Notes: generated by a model not told the origin, from the sequence alone. DNA of 59,244 bases from DASPKM01 sp036402175 (GCA_036402175.1 DASWTK010000336.1:1-59244); one strand, 5' to 3'. Positions 8,560 to 16,912 are shown, numbered from the stretch's first letter. A program made the numbers and translations.

Positions 8560-9009
8560 TTATTGCACTATTTCTATCGAGCCGCCGGCAGCTTCAATAG
8601 CAGCCTTTGCTTTCTCACTAACCTTGCTAACCCTGAATGGAATCTTAGATTTCATTTCTCCATTACCGAGTAATTTGATCTTATCGGTACGACTGATAAG
8701 GCCATTGATATACAGGTTCTCAGGTGTGAATTCTTTGATGTCGTATTTTTCAACCAGCTGATCAATCTGTCCAAGGTTGAAAACCTTGTACTCAATACGA
8801 TGCGGGTTCTTGAAACCACGCTTAGGCAACCGGCGCTGGATCGGCATCTGTCCGCCTTCATGCGCCATCTTTCTTTTATAACCTGCACGGCTTTGTCCAC
8901 CTTTATTACCTTTTGTAGATGTACCGCCCTTACCCGATGCTTCACCACGACCAAGTCTTTTCTCTCTTTGTGTAGAACCTTCTGCAGGTTTGAGATTGTG
9001 TAATTTCAT
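8560..9009 (-). CDS. rplO: 50S ribosomal protein L15
   Basis: L15 is a late-assembling 50S protein. The 149 residues start MKLHNLKPAEGS, continue with a basic Gly-rich segment (RLGRGEASGKGGTSTKGNKG) and end in the globular domain. This is the usual length and layout. Between rplO and secY lie about 160 nt with no gene. Confidence 0.97.
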   Translation of the reverse strand: MKLHNLKPAEGSTQREKRLGRGEASGKGGTSTKGNKGGQSRAGYKRKMAHEGGQMPIQRRLPKRGFKNPHRIEYKVFNLGQIDQLVEKYDIKEFTPENLYINGLISRTDKIKLLGNGEMKSKIPFRVSKVSEKAKAAIEAAGGSIEIVQ

Positions 9010-9114
9010 TTTGTCAGATTTTGTACTTAACGGGGAATCACCCCTCGCTTGTTATTGAAAAAAATTAACAGCTCCAGCTTTCTTAACAGCCTGGCCGCTC
9101 ATGCTGCGCGAAGA

Positions 9115-9297
9115 TCATGCAACATCTTCCACTTTCACCAGGTGGTTCACTTTGCGAACCATACCCAGGATCTGCGGGGTAGCTTCCACTTCCTTTGTAG
9201 AATTGGTCTTGTTCAGTCCAAGCGCCTGCAGGGTCAGTTTCTGACGCTCTGGCCGGTCGATCGGACTTTTCACTAACGTTATTTTGATCTTTTTCAT
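9115..9297 (-). CDS. rpmD: 50S ribosomal protein L30
   Basis: A 60-residue L30: MKKIKITLVKSPIDRPERQK at the start and ILGMVRKVNHLVKVEDV at the end. An in-frame ATG ten codons upstream (9327) would overlap rpsE; the ATG at 9297 gives the conserved N-terminus and is preferred. It sits between rpsE and rplO as in other bacteria. Confidence 0.95.
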   Translation of the reverse strand: MKKIKITLVKSPIDRPERQKLTLQALGLNKTNSTKEVEATPQILGMVRKVNHLVKVEDVA

Positions 9298-9319
9298 AAT
9301 AATTCTTTCACTATAAGAA

Positions 9320-9838
9320 CTAACCATTAAAAACCTTCTTCAATGCAAGTCTCCTGGTTTTGGAGATCGTTATCGGTTCACGAAGCATTGCAAGCGCTTT
9401 GAATGTCGCCTTCACCACGTTGTGCGGGTTGGCAGATCCAAGGCTCTTCGACAATACGTCGGTCACCCCCGCACTCTCCAGAACCGCACGCATGCTGCCT
9501 CCGGCAATTACACCGGTACCATGTGCTGCAGGCTTGATGAGCACTTTGGCTGCCCCTTCCTTCGCATACTGATCATGAGGAATGGTTCCGTGCATGATGG
9601 GAACGCGGATCAGGTTCTTCTTGGCGTCTTCAATGCCTTTGGTGATGGCTTCCTGCACTTCCTTGGCCTTACCAAGTCCGTGACCAACTACACCGTTCTC
9701 ATTTCCAACCACCACTAAAGCGGAGAAGCTGAAAGCGCGTCCGCCCTTTGTGGTCTTCACCACGCGGTTGATGGCTACAACTTTTTCTTTCAGTTCCAGC
9801 TCGCCGGCTTTTACTCTGTTTAGATTAACTTTTGCCAT
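9320..9838 (-). CDS. rpsE: 30S ribosomal protein S5
   Basis: S5 shapes the decoding centre and mRNA entry. The 172 residues hold an N-terminal double-stranded RNA-binding fold (VVKTTKGGRAFSFSALVVVG, then GHGLGKAKEVQEAI) and the C-terminal S5 domain (GTGVIAGGSMRAVLESAGVTD). Normal length. The stop at 9320 is 22 nt before rpmD. Confidence 0.97.
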   Translation of the reverse strand: MAKVNLNRVKAGELELKEKVVAINRVVKTTKGGRAFSFSALVVVGNENGVVGHGLGKAKEVQEAITKGIEDAKKNLIRVPIMHGTIPHDQYAKEGAAKVLIKPAAHGTGVIAGGSMRAVLESAGVTDVLSKSLGSANPHNVVKATFKALAMLREPITISKTRRLALKKVFNG

Positions 9839-9907
9839 TATTCAAGTTGATATTTGCCCCGGTCATATATTCCTTTGAAGAAACAGAACGGGGATATTTT
9901 TGAAAAT

Positions 9908-10261
9908 TTAGAACTGCAAACCTCCTTCCCTCGCACCATCAGCCAATGATTTTACCCGGCCGTGGTACAGGTACCCGCTACGATCAAATACACAGGCTGT
10001 GATACCGAGGTCGGCAGCTTTCTTTGCGATAGCCTGTCCAACCAGCTTTGATATTTCAACCTTATTGCCCTTCTGAGCAGCAATATCTTTCTCTTTGCTT
10101 GAAGCAGATGCCAGCGTTACTCCATTCACATCATCAATCAGCTGCACATAGATGCTGGTGTTGCTGCGAAAAACAGACAGGCGCGGCTTCTGCGCTTCGC
10201 CCGCGATCTTTTTACGAATACGATGGCGGATCTTCTGCCTTCTCAGTGTTCTCGTGTTCAT
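9908..10261 (-). CDS. rplR: 50S ribosomal protein L18
   Basis: L18 binds 5S rRNA. The product from the ATG at 10261 is 117 residues and starts MNTRTLRRQKIRHRIRKKI, the standard N-terminus. A longer in-frame start at 10300 adds 13 residues that run into the rplF stop region and is not used. The C-terminal RSGYLYHGRVKSLADGAREGG is diagnostic. Confidence 0.96.
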   Translation of the reverse strand: MNTRTLRRQKIRHRIRKKIAGEAQKPRLSVFRSNTSIYVQLIDDVNGVTLASASSKEKDIAAQKGNKVEISKLVGQAIAKKAADLGITACVFDRSGYLYHGRVKSLADGAREGGLQF

Positions 10262-10303
10262 GTTTCTTATTTTAAATCTCCGATACTGCCGGAGAACCAT
10301 TTA

Positions 10304-10858
10304 TTACTTACCAGCTGCCTTACCAGCTTTTCTTCTGATTGATTCACCCGCATACTTCACACCTTTTCCTTTGTATGGCTCTGGTTTGCGCAGACCGCGG
10401 ATCTTCGCAGCTACCTGACCAATGAGCTGCTTGTCGATTCCTTCCAGCGATATGGTAGGATTCTGTCCTTTTTCCTGTGCGGTTGCAACCTTCAGTTCCT
10501 TAGGGATCTCAAACACGATGTTATGTGAATATCCAAGTGAAAGGTCAAGCAGGTTTCCCTGGTTTGAAGCTTTATAACCCACACCCACAAGTTCAAGGTT
10601 CTTCTTATATCCTTCGGTTACACCTTTTACCAGGTTAGATATCAGGGAACGATACAACCCATGCATCGCACGGTGACGTATCTGATCAGTAGGACGCTCA
10701 AATGTTACCTGGTCGTCCTTAACTTCTACCTTGATATCACGGTCGATCGGTTGCTTCAGCTCACCTTTCGGACCTTTTACTGTAACCACGTTATCGTTTC
10801 CTACAGAGATGGTAACACCCTGTGGAATTATAACCGGTTGTTTGCCTATACGTGACAT
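10304..10858 (-). CDS. rplF: 50S ribosomal protein L6
   Basis: L6 sits near the factor-binding centre of the 50S subunit. The 184-residue product starts MSRIGKQPVIIPQGV at 10858 and ends with PEPYKGKGVKYAGESIRRKAG. An in-frame ATG at 10942 would add residues encoded by the AT-rich repeat in the spacer; those do not belong to the L6 family, so the downstream start is chosen. The spacer to rpsH carries a hairpin repeat. Confidence 0.97.
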   Translation of the reverse strand: MSRIGKQPVIIPQGVTISVGNDNVVTVKGPKGELKQPIDRDIKVEVKDDQVTFERPTDQIRHRAMHGLYRSLISNLVKGVTEGYKKNLELVGVGYKASNQGNLLDLSLGYSHNIVFEIPKELKVATAQEKGQNPTISLEGIDKQLIGQVAAKIRGLRKPEPYKGKGVKYAGESIRRKAGKAAGK

Positions 10859-10895
10859 AGTTTGAGATTTGATTCCTTGCGGAAATTTTTCAAAG

Positions 10896-10978
10896 TCAAA
10901 ATGTAAAATGTAAAATGTAAAACAGGTCCTGGTTTTCAGCAACTCTTATTTTGCATTTTTCATTTTGAATTTTACATT
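10896..10978. repeat. AT-rich hairpin element (copy 2) between rpsH and rplF
   Basis: Left arm 10896-10922 is made of AAAATGT units. Right arm 10946-10978 is the complementary type (TTTTGCATTTTTCATTTTG and onwards). The arms can pair over about 20 bp across a loop of about 24 nt. The right arm touches the rpsH stop codon. Confidence 0.7.
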
Positions 10979-11375
10979 AATATATATAACAAAGTACTTC
11001 TCCGCCCACATTCTGTGTCTTCGCCTGTTTGTCGGTCATCACACCTTTTGAAGTGGAAATGATGGCAACACCCAGACCATTCTTCACTCTGCGGAATTCA
11101 GCAGGAGATGCGTACTGGCGCAATCCCGGACGGCTGATTCTTTCCAGGCTTTTGATTGCCGGTTCTTTGCTCTGAGGATCGTATTTCAACGCGATCTTGA
11201 TCACGCCTTGTTTGTTATCGTCCTCAAATTTGTATTTCAGAATATAACCCTGATCATACAAGATCTCAGTCATACGTTTTTTCAGGTTGGAAGCAGGAAT
11301 TTCAACCAGCCTGTGTCCAGCCATCTGCGCATTCCGGATTCTTGTCAGGAAATCTGCAATTGGATCAGTTACCAT
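10977..11375 (-). CDS. rpsH: 30S ribosomal protein S8
   Basis: S8 organises the central domain of 16S rRNA and in E. coli is the spc-operon repressor. The 132 residues start MVTDPIADFLTRIRNAQMAG and end with GVAIISTSKGVMTDKQAKTQ followed by GGEVLCYIY, the family's RNA-binding C-terminus. The stop codon abuts the hairpin repeat that fills the spacer to rplF. Confidence 0.97.
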   Translation of the reverse strand: MVTDPIADFLTRIRNAQMAGHRLVEIPASNLKKRMTEILYDQGYILKYKFEDDNKQGVIKIALKYDPQSKEPAIKSLERISRPGLRQYASPAEFRRVKNGLGVAIISTSKGVMTDKQAKTQNVGGEVLCYIY

Positions 11376-11412
11376 ATATAAAAATTAATCAGTTCGAAAT
11401 TTGTTTTACACA

Positions 11413-11682
11413 TTACCAGCTCGCCTTCGTCACACCTGGTATCTTTCCAGCCAGCGCCATATCGCGGAAAGCGATCCTCGACATTCCAAAAAAGCGGATG
11501 TAGCCTCTCGGACGTCCCGACATCTGGCAACGGTTCTTCAACCTTACCGGTGATGCGTTCTTTGGCAGCTCATCAAGGGCTTTATAATCACCGGCAGCTT
11601 TCAATGCGGCACGCCTCTCAGCATACTGCGCTACCATGCGTTCCCTTTTACGTTGTCTGGCTTTGATTGATTCTTTTGCCAT
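11413..11682 (-). CDS. rpsN: 30S ribosomal protein S14 (zinc-free form)
   Basis: The 89-residue product has the S14 core NRCQMSGRPRGYIRFFGMSR and the C-terminus IPGVTKASW. It lacks the two CxxC pairs of the zinc-binding form and so is the C-minus type. It lies between rplE and rpsH as expected. Confidence 0.96.
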   Translation of the reverse strand: MAKESIKARQRKRERMVAQYAERRAALKAAGDYKALDELPKNASPVRLKNRCQMSGRPRGYIRFFGMSRIAFRDMALAGKIPGVTKASW

Positions 11683-11696
11683 AGTTTATTTGATAT

Positions 11697-12266
11697 TTAA
11701 TCCTTTTTAATATTCCTGAACGGCATTCCCAATTCTTTCAGCAGCTCGAAAGCTTCTTCATTAGTCTGGGCCGTTGTTACGAAAGTGATGTCCATACCGG
11801 TGATCCTGTTCACCCTGTCGATGTCGATCTCAGGGAAGATGATCTGCTCGGTCACACCCATTGTATAATTACCACGTCCGTCGAATGACTTGTCGTTCAC
11901 CCCGCGGAAGTCGCGCACACGCGGAAGAGCGGTTGCGATCAGGCGATCGAGGAACTCGTACATCTTCACTCCACGCAGCGTAACCCTTGCGCCGATCGGC
12001 ATGTTCTTACGAAGCTTGAAGTTTGAAATGTCTTTCTTCGACATGGTAGATACAGCTTTCTGTCCGCTGATGGTAGTCAGTTCGTCCAAAGCAATATCGA
12101 TCAGCTTTTTGTCCGATACCGCGCCGTTCACCCCACGGTTAACACAAATTTTCTCCAGCCTGGGAACCTGCATGATGCTTTTATATCCAAAGCGTTTCAT
12201 GAGTGCTGGCACTACCTCTTTCTTATAGCGCTCGGCTAATCTCGGAGTATATTTAAGCGTTTCCAT
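11697..12266 (-). CDS. rplE: 50S ribosomal protein L5
   Basis: L5 contacts 5S rRNA and P-site tRNA. The 189 residues include FGYKSIMQVPRLEKICVNRG, GVKMYEFLDRLIATALPRVR and the C-terminal DITFVTTAQTNEEAFELLKE, all standard. Its ATG overlaps the rplX stop by one base (TAATG), which points to translational coupling. Confidence 0.97.
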   Translation of the reverse strand: METLKYTPRLAERYKKEVVPALMKRFGYKSIMQVPRLEKICVNRGVNGAVSDKKLIDIALDELTTISGQKAVSTMSKKDISNFKLRKNMPIGARVTLRGVKMYEFLDRLIATALPRVRDFRGVNDKSFDGRGNYTMGVTEQIIFPEIDIDRVNRITGMDITFVTTAQTNEEAFELLKELGMPFRNIKKD

Positions 12267-12604
12267 TATTTAATGACCTCCCCGGATTTTTTAGATACAC
12301 GAACTAATTTTCCATTTTCCCTGTTGCGCTTAACTTTCGTAGGAGCGCTGCTTTTGGCATCCCACAACATCACATTCGAAATATGAATGGATGCTTCCTT
12401 CTTCACAAGTCCGCCCTTTGTATTCCGTGCCGAAGGTTTGGTATGACGCGTGATGATGTTCACGCCTTCTACCAGCACCCTTGCATCGTCGGGAAATACT
12501 TCCAATACCTTACGGGGCTTAGCAACATCTTTGTCCTCACCTGCGATCACAACTACAGTATCCCCTTTTTTGATATTGAACTTGGGTTTAAATCTGTTGT
12601 TCAT
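12266..12604 (-). CDS. rplX: 50S ribosomal protein L24
   Basis: L24 initiates 50S assembly. The 112 residues carry the KOW motif (KKGDTVVVIAGEDKD) and VEGVNIITRHTKPS. Its stop overlaps the rplE start. The 161-nt spacer on its upstream side, towards rplN, is occupied by an AT-rich hairpin element. Confidence 0.96.
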   Translation of the reverse strand: MNNRFKPKFNIKKGDTVVVIAGEDKDVAKPRKVLEVFPDDARVLVEGVNIITRHTKPSARNTKGGLVKKEASIHISNVMLWDAKSSAPTKVKRNRENGKLVRVSKKSGEVIK

Positions 12605-12635
12605 TTTAGTTATTCTTTTATGTTGGAGAGCGATT

Positions 12636-12739
12636 AAAAATTCAAAATGTAAAATTCAAAATGTAAAATTGGAACCAGCTACACGGTTTACGTCTTATAC
12701 TTTTGAATTTTTCATTTTACATTTTACATTTTTCATTTT
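12636..12739. repeat. AT-rich hairpin element (copy 3) between rplN and rplX
   Basis: Left arm 12636-12670 (AAAATTC and AAAATGT units) is complementary to right arm 12701-12739 (TTTTGAATTTTTCATTTTAC and onwards). The loop of about 30 nt (12671-12700) is not repetitive and differs from the loops of the other copies. Confidence 0.75.
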
Positions 12740-12765
12740 CCCCCAATTATCTATAAACATGCACA

Positions 12766-13134
12766 TTATAAAACTTCCGGCGCCAGCGATATAATCTTCA
12801 TATAACCCTTATCACGCAGTTCACGTGCAACAGGTCCGAAGATGCGCGTTCCCCTTGGCTCATCTGCCTGGTTCAGCAACACCACTGCATTGTCGTCGAA
12901 ACGGATGTAAGAACCATCTTTACGACGCAATTTGTTCTTCGTACGAACGATGACTGCTTTCGTTACCGTACCTTTTTTAATTCCACCGGCTGGCAGGGCG
13001 TCCTTTACTGTTACAACGATCTTGTCGCCGATCTTGGCAGTAAACTGTCCGCTGTTCCCCAATACACGAATACACAAAACTTCCTTCGCTCCACTGTTAT
13101 CTGCCACGTTCAGTCTGCTTTCTTGCTGGATCAT
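12766..13134 (-). CDS. rplN: 50S ribosomal protein L14
   Basis: L14 lies at the subunit interface. The 122 residues begin MIQQESRLNVADNSGAKEVL and contain IRFDDNAVVLLNQADEPRGT with RIFGPVARELRDKGYMKIIS, an unmistakable L14 of normal length. The spacers on both sides (about 110 and 160 nt) are longer than in most operons; the one towards rpsQ is rich in AGC-containing repeats. Confidence 0.97.
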   Translation of the reverse strand: MIQQESRLNVADNSGAKEVLCIRVLGNSGQFTAKIGDKIVVTVKDALPAGGIKKGTVTKAVIVRTKNKLRRKDGSYIRFDDNAVVLLNQADEPRGTRIFGPVARELRDKGYMKIISLAPEVL

Positions 13135-13243
13135 CTTTTTAAGCTTTACGCTATTTGCTGCTGGCTTCGAGCAATAGCATTTTTTAAATCTGTTTCAGTT
13201 ACCGCGGGTGATGTACTTTAAAGCACGCAACCGCAGCGCTATA

Positions 13244-13501
13244 TTATTTCGCTTTTTCTATCACTTCTACCAGCCTCCAGCGCTTTGTCTTGCTAAGCGG
13301 GCGGGTTTCCATGATCTTCACAGTATCACCAATGCCACATTCGTTCTTTTCATCATGAGCATGGAACTTGGTAGTCTTTTTTACGAACTTACCATAGATG
13401 GGGTGCTTCACTTTTCTTTCGATAGCAACAGTGATTGTTTTATTCATTTTATCACTGGTTACAACCCCGATCCTTGTTTTACGCAAATTTCTTTCGGCCA
13501 T
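13244..13501 (-). CDS. rpsQ: 30S ribosomal protein S17
   Basis: The 85-residue product starts MAERNLRKTRIGVVTSDKMN at 13501 and includes YGKFVKKTTKFHAHDE and ETRPLSKTKRWRLVEVIEK, the S17 OB fold. An in-frame ATG at 13582 adds 27 unrelated residues from the spacer and is rejected. The spacer up to rpmC (13502-13598) consists of degenerate AGC/GCT-containing units such as AGCTTAAAGCTCAAAAAGCT on the minus strand. Confidence 0.96.
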   Translation of the reverse strand: MAERNLRKTRIGVVTSDKMNKTITVAIERKVKHPIYGKFVKKTTKFHAHDEKNECGIGDTVKIMETRPLSKTKRWRLVEVIEKAK

Positions 13502-13598
13502 TGTTGTTCTTTTTTGGCTTTCAGCTTTTTGAGCTTTAAGCTCTCTATTAACAGGCTGTGTTGCTCGTAGCCTTTGGCTCACGGACCACAGCTAAAAA

Positions 13599-13808
13599 CT
13601 ATGCTTCTAATGTTCTTTTTTGTAATTCTGTCTTCAACCTTGCAACATCCCTGCGCAGGCTGCGGATGCTCATTGGATTTTCCAGCGGAGAAATAGCATG
13701 CGAAAACTCCAGCTTTTTCAGTCGCAGCTCATCCTCCTGGATCCTTGCCTTCAGGTCGGCCTCATTCATATCCTTAAGGCCTCTTGCAAAATCAATTTTC
13801 TTGGACAT
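13599..13808 (-). CDS. rpmC: 50S ribosomal protein L29
   Basis: A 69-residue helical L29 with LKKLEFSHAISPLENPMSIR followed by RRDVARLKTEL. L29 sits by the exit tunnel, where trigger factor and SRP dock. It lies between rplP and rpsQ in the conserved order. Confidence 0.95.
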   Translation of the reverse strand: MSKKIDFARGLKDMNEADLKARIQEDELRLKKLEFSHAISPLENPMSIRSLRRDVARLKTELQKRTLEA

Positions 13809-13857
13809 CTTAATACAATTTATTATTGACGAATCAGCTAACCCGCATAAATGCAGA

Positions 13858-14277
13858 TCATGCTGCGTAATCTCTTCTCACTACGAACTTGGTCTTGATA
13901 GGCAACTTTGCCGCGGCAAGCAACATTGCTTCCTTTGCTACCTGTTCAGTAACACCATCGGCTTCAAACAGGATGCGACCTGGTTCAACAACCGCAGCCC
14001 AGAATTCAGGGTTACCCTTACCCTTACCCATCCTCACTTCCGCAGGCTTACGGGTGATTGGCTTGTCAGGGAAAATACGGATCCACACATTTCCTTCCCT
14101 CTTCATAGCACGCGTCATAGCCTGGCGGGCAGATTCGATCTGGCGGTTGGTCAGCCATATCGGCTCCATTGCCTTCAGTGCAAATGAACCGAAAGAAATG
14201 GTTGTACCACGCTTGGCTACCTCGCGGATGCGACCTTTCTGTGCTTTCCTGTGCTTGGTTCTTTTTGGCTGTAACAT
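13858..14277 (-). CDS. rplP: 50S ribosomal protein L16
   Basis: L16 stabilises A-site tRNA. The 139 residues start MLQPKRTKHRKAQKGRIREV and contain VWIRIFPDKPITRKPAEVRM and GKGKGNPEFWAAVV, all diagnostic. The gene is 82 nt past the rpsC stop. Confidence 0.97.
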   Translation of the reverse strand: MLQPKRTKHRKAQKGRIREVAKRGTTISFGSFALKAMEPIWLTNRQIESARQAMTRAMKREGNVWIRIFPDKPITRKPAEVRMGKGKGNPEFWAAVVEPGRILFEADGVTEQVAKEAMLLAAAKLPIKTKFVVRRDYAA

Positions 14278-14359
14278 TTATTTCAATTTGAAAAGTTCAA
14301 CAATTCTATCAGCCGATCCTCCCGGTTTTCCCTCCCGGCCCGATCAGCTTATCTGCTAA

Positions 14360-15163
14360 TTATCCCCTTCTTCCTCCGCCGCCACCGCCTCTTCTTTCAC
14401 CACCTCCGCCACCTCTGCGGTCATCTCTTCTTTCACCACCACCTCTGCGGTCGTCGCGCCTGTCGTCTCTTCTCTCCCTTCTGTCGCTTACATCACTCTT
14501 TCCACCAACGAAGTTTGGATTCAGGTCGCGCTTGCCGATCACCTCACCCTTACAGATCCATACCTTGATACCTATCTTTCCATAAACAGTCAGCGCAAAT
14601 ACGTTTGCATAATCAATATCCATCCTGTAGGTATGAAGCGGAACCCTGCCCTGCTTGATCTCTTCAGTCCGCGCGATCTCAGCTCCACCCAAACGTCCTG
14701 CTACTTTCACCTTGATACCTTCGGCACCCATGCGAAGCGCAGATGCGATCGCCATTTTAATGGCACGCTTGTAATTGATACGGTTCTCGATCTGGCGCGC
14801 GATCGTATCACCAACTATGTTTGCATCCAGTTCGGGACGACGGATCTCCAGGATGTTGATCTGTACATCTTCCTTACCGGTGAGCTTCTTCAACTCTTCC
14901 TTAATACGGTCAACTTCTCCTCCACCCTTACCAATGATGATACCTGGCTTGGAGGTATGAATGGTAACGATCAGCTTATTCAGCGTACGCTCTATCACGA
15001 TCTTGGCTATACCACCTTTATTGATACGGGCATTCAGGTAAGTCCTGATCTTTGAATCCTCGATCAGCTTGGTGGCGAAATCTTTCTTGTTTCCGTACCA
15101 GTTGCTCTCCCAGCCACGGATGATTCCTAACCTGTTACCAATTGGATTTGCTTTCTGACCCAT
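14360..15163 (-). CDS. rpsC: 30S ribosomal protein S3 with an Arg/Gly-rich tail
   Basis: S3 lines the mRNA entry channel. The 267 residues include the KH domain (VTIHTSKPGIIIGKGGGEVD, with the GxxG loop) and the C-terminal S3 domain (GRLGGAEIARTEEIKQGRVP). After the normal end of S3 (near GKRDLNPNF) comes a tail of about 40 residues: DRRERRDDRR-type units, then blocks of Gly with ERR/RR. The matching DNA (14369-14490) is a run of related CCACC/CTCTGCGGTC units. The tail looks like an RGG-type RNA-binding or disordered extension. Confidence 0.96.
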   Translation of the reverse strand: MGQKANPIGNRLGIIRGWESNWYGNKKDFATKLIEDSKIRTYLNARINKGGIAKIVIERTLNKLIVTIHTSKPGIIIGKGGGEVDRIKEELKKLTGKEDVQINILEIRRPELDANIVGDTIARQIENRINYKRAIKMAIASALRMGAEGIKVKVAGRLGGAEIARTEEIKQGRVPLHTYRMDIDYANVFALTVYGKIGIKVWICKGEVIGKRDLNPNFVGGKSDVSDRRERRDDRRDDRRGGGERRDDRRGGGGGERRGGGGGGRRG

Positions 15164-15199
15164 TTATTATATTTTGAAAATTTTGATATACGTTTTAGC

Positions 15200-15562
15200 T
15201 TATTTAGCCGCTTCACTAACTTGTTTCGCGTCTACTGCAATGGTTACGTGATTGCTGCGCTTACGGATCCTGTAACCACGGCCCTGCGGAGCAGGACGCA
15301 TACGCTTCAATACCCTTGCACCATCCACGAAAATTGTTTTCACCACCAGCGAATTGTCGGCAGCGCTCTGGCCTTCATTCTTCTGCTCCCAGTTCTTTAC
15401 TGCAGACCACAGCAGTTTGTACAATGGCTTTGATGAGTGCTGAGGATGATGCTCCAGCAATGCCAGTGCCTTTTCTACTGCCATGCCGCGGATCTCATCA
15501 GCCAGCAAACGCATCTTGCGCGGTGATGTCGGATAATTTCTCAGTTTAGCTACTGCTTCCAT
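15200..15562 (-). CDS. rplV: 50S ribosomal protein L22
   Basis: L22 lines the nascent peptide tunnel. The 120 residues start MEAVAKLRNYPTSPRKMRLL and end with KRMRPAPQGRGYRIRKRSNH followed by VTIAVD, the tunnel hairpin. Standard length and place between rpsS and rpsC. Confidence 0.97.
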   Translation of the reverse strand: MEAVAKLRNYPTSPRKMRLLADEIRGMAVEKALALLEHHPQHSSKPLYKLLWSAVKNWEQKNEGQSAADNSLVVKTIFVDGARVLKRMRPAPQGRGYRIRKRSNHVTIAVDAKQVSEAAK

Positions 15563-15635
15563 TTTTATTTAGTTTCGGGTCCCTGGCTTCTGTTCGTGTC
15601 TGGTTGTAAACCGAAACACAAAAGCCTGAACCGGT

Positions 15636-15908
15636 TTATGCTACTTTCTTGCTTGAGTGTCCTTTAAAGTTGCGGGTTGGTGCAAACTCACCCAGCTTAT
15701 GTCCTACCATGAATTCCGTTACATACACAGGAATAAACTTGTTGCCATTGTGCACTGCCAGTGTATGTCCTACAAAATCCGGCGTAATGGTCGAACGGCG
15801 GCTCCAGGTTTTGATAACCCCTTTCTTTGATTTGCCTTCGTTCATCGCCAGGATCTTGTCTTCCAGGTTCGCATCTACGTAAGGACCTTTTTTTATTGAA
15901 CGAGCCAT
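15636..15908 (-). CDS. rpsS: 30S ribosomal protein S19
   Basis: The 90-residue S19 begins MARSIKKGPYVDANLEDKIL and contains IKTWSRRSTITPDFVGHTLA and YVTEFMVGHKLGEFAPTRNF. It sits in the 30S head next to S13. The spacer on its upstream side, to rplB, is filled by a hairpin repeat. Confidence 0.97.
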   Translation of the reverse strand: MARSIKKGPYVDANLEDKILAMNEGKSKKGVIKTWSRRSTITPDFVGHTLAVHNGNKFIPVYVTEFMVGHKLGEFAPTRNFKGHSSKKVA

Positions 15909-15944
15909 TTGATGTTAGCTTTTTATTATTGTTGATTCTAAAGA

Positions 15945-16020
15945 ATTCAAAATGTAAAATGTAAAATGAAAAATAAGAGCCCCCTGTTTTACATTTTGAA
16001 TTTTACATTTTGCATTTTTA
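15945..16020. repeat. AT-rich hairpin element (copy 4) between rplB and rpsS
   Basis: Left arm 15945-15975 (AAAATGT units) and right arm 15987-16020 (TTTTACATTTTGAATTTTAC and onwards) are complementary, with a short GC-containing loop (GAGCCCCCTG). The right arm ends one base from the rplB stop codon. Confidence 0.75.
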
Positions 16021-16021
16021 A

Positions 16022-16861
16022 TTACTTCGCCAGTTTTTTACCATCTTTCCTCTGGATGATAAGTTTGTTGCTTCCTTTATGCGGTTTGCGTGTCTTTTCA
16101 CCTTTCGCGTACTTACCAGTTCTTGATCTTGGATGACCGCCTGAAGCTTTACCTTCACCACCACCCATCGGGTGATCCACCGGGTTCATAGCCACACCAC
16201 GGTTACGCGGGCGGATACCTCTCCAACGGTTACGTCCGGCCTTACCCATGCTCTGCAGGTTGTGATCGCTATTGCTTACAACACCAACTGTAGCATAACA
16301 ATGGATCAGCACCTTTCTCAACTCGCCTGAAGGCATCTTCAGCACCGCATATTTTTCTTCCTTGTTCGTCAACTGTGCAGATGAACCGGCGCTGCGGGCA
16401 ATTACGCCACCATGACCTGGCTGCATCTCAATATTGTGAACGATGGTACCCAACGGCATATATTTCAACTGCAATGCATTTCCGATCTCCGGTGCAATGT
16501 TATCGCCGCTTATTACAGTTGCGCCAACCTGCAATCCCTGTGGTGCAATGATGTATCTTTTCTCACCATCAACATAATTCAGCAGCGCGATAAATGCAGA
16601 ACGGTTCGGATCATATTCGATGGATGCCACGTTTGCATTAATTCCTTTTTTATCACGCTTGAAATCAACTACGCGGTACGACTTCTTATGTCCACCGCCG
16701 ATATAGCGCATTGCCCTGCGGCCCTGTGCGTTTCTTCCGCCGGTTGACTTCACTTTTTCAAGCAGTGATTTCTCAGGCTGGTCTGTCGTGATCTCAGCAT
16801 ACGCGTTCCCGATTCTCCAACGGGTTCCGGCTGTGATCGGTTTGTATTTTCTTAATGCCAT
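16022..16861 (-). CDS. rplB: 50S ribosomal protein L2
   Basis: L2 is needed for peptidyl-transferase activity and subunit association. The 279 residues start MALRKYKPITAGTRWRIGN and carry the KSYRVVDFKRDKKGINANVA core, the SAGSSAQLTNKEEKYAVLKM domain and a basic C-terminus. The loop usually written DHPHGGGEG reads DHPMGGGEG here; as far as I recall this is common in the phylum and not a defect. Confidence 0.97.
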   Translation of the reverse strand: MALRKYKPITAGTRWRIGNAYAEITTDQPEKSLLEKVKSTGGRNAQGRRAMRYIGGGHKKSYRVVDFKRDKKGINANVASIEYDPNRSAFIALLNYVDGEKRYIIAPQGLQVGATVISGDNIAPEIGNALQLKYMPLGTIVHNIEMQPGHGGVIARSAGSSAQLTNKEEKYAVLKMPSGELRKVLIHCYATVGVVSNSDHNLQSMGKAGRNRWRGIRPRNRGVAMNPVDHPMGGGEGKASGGHPRSRTGKYAKGEKTRKPHKGSNKLIIQRKDGKKLAK

Positions 16862-16912
16862 TGTTATTCTTTTTTGCGAACTTATCAGCTTCGCGGGCTA
16901 TAGTTAAAATAA

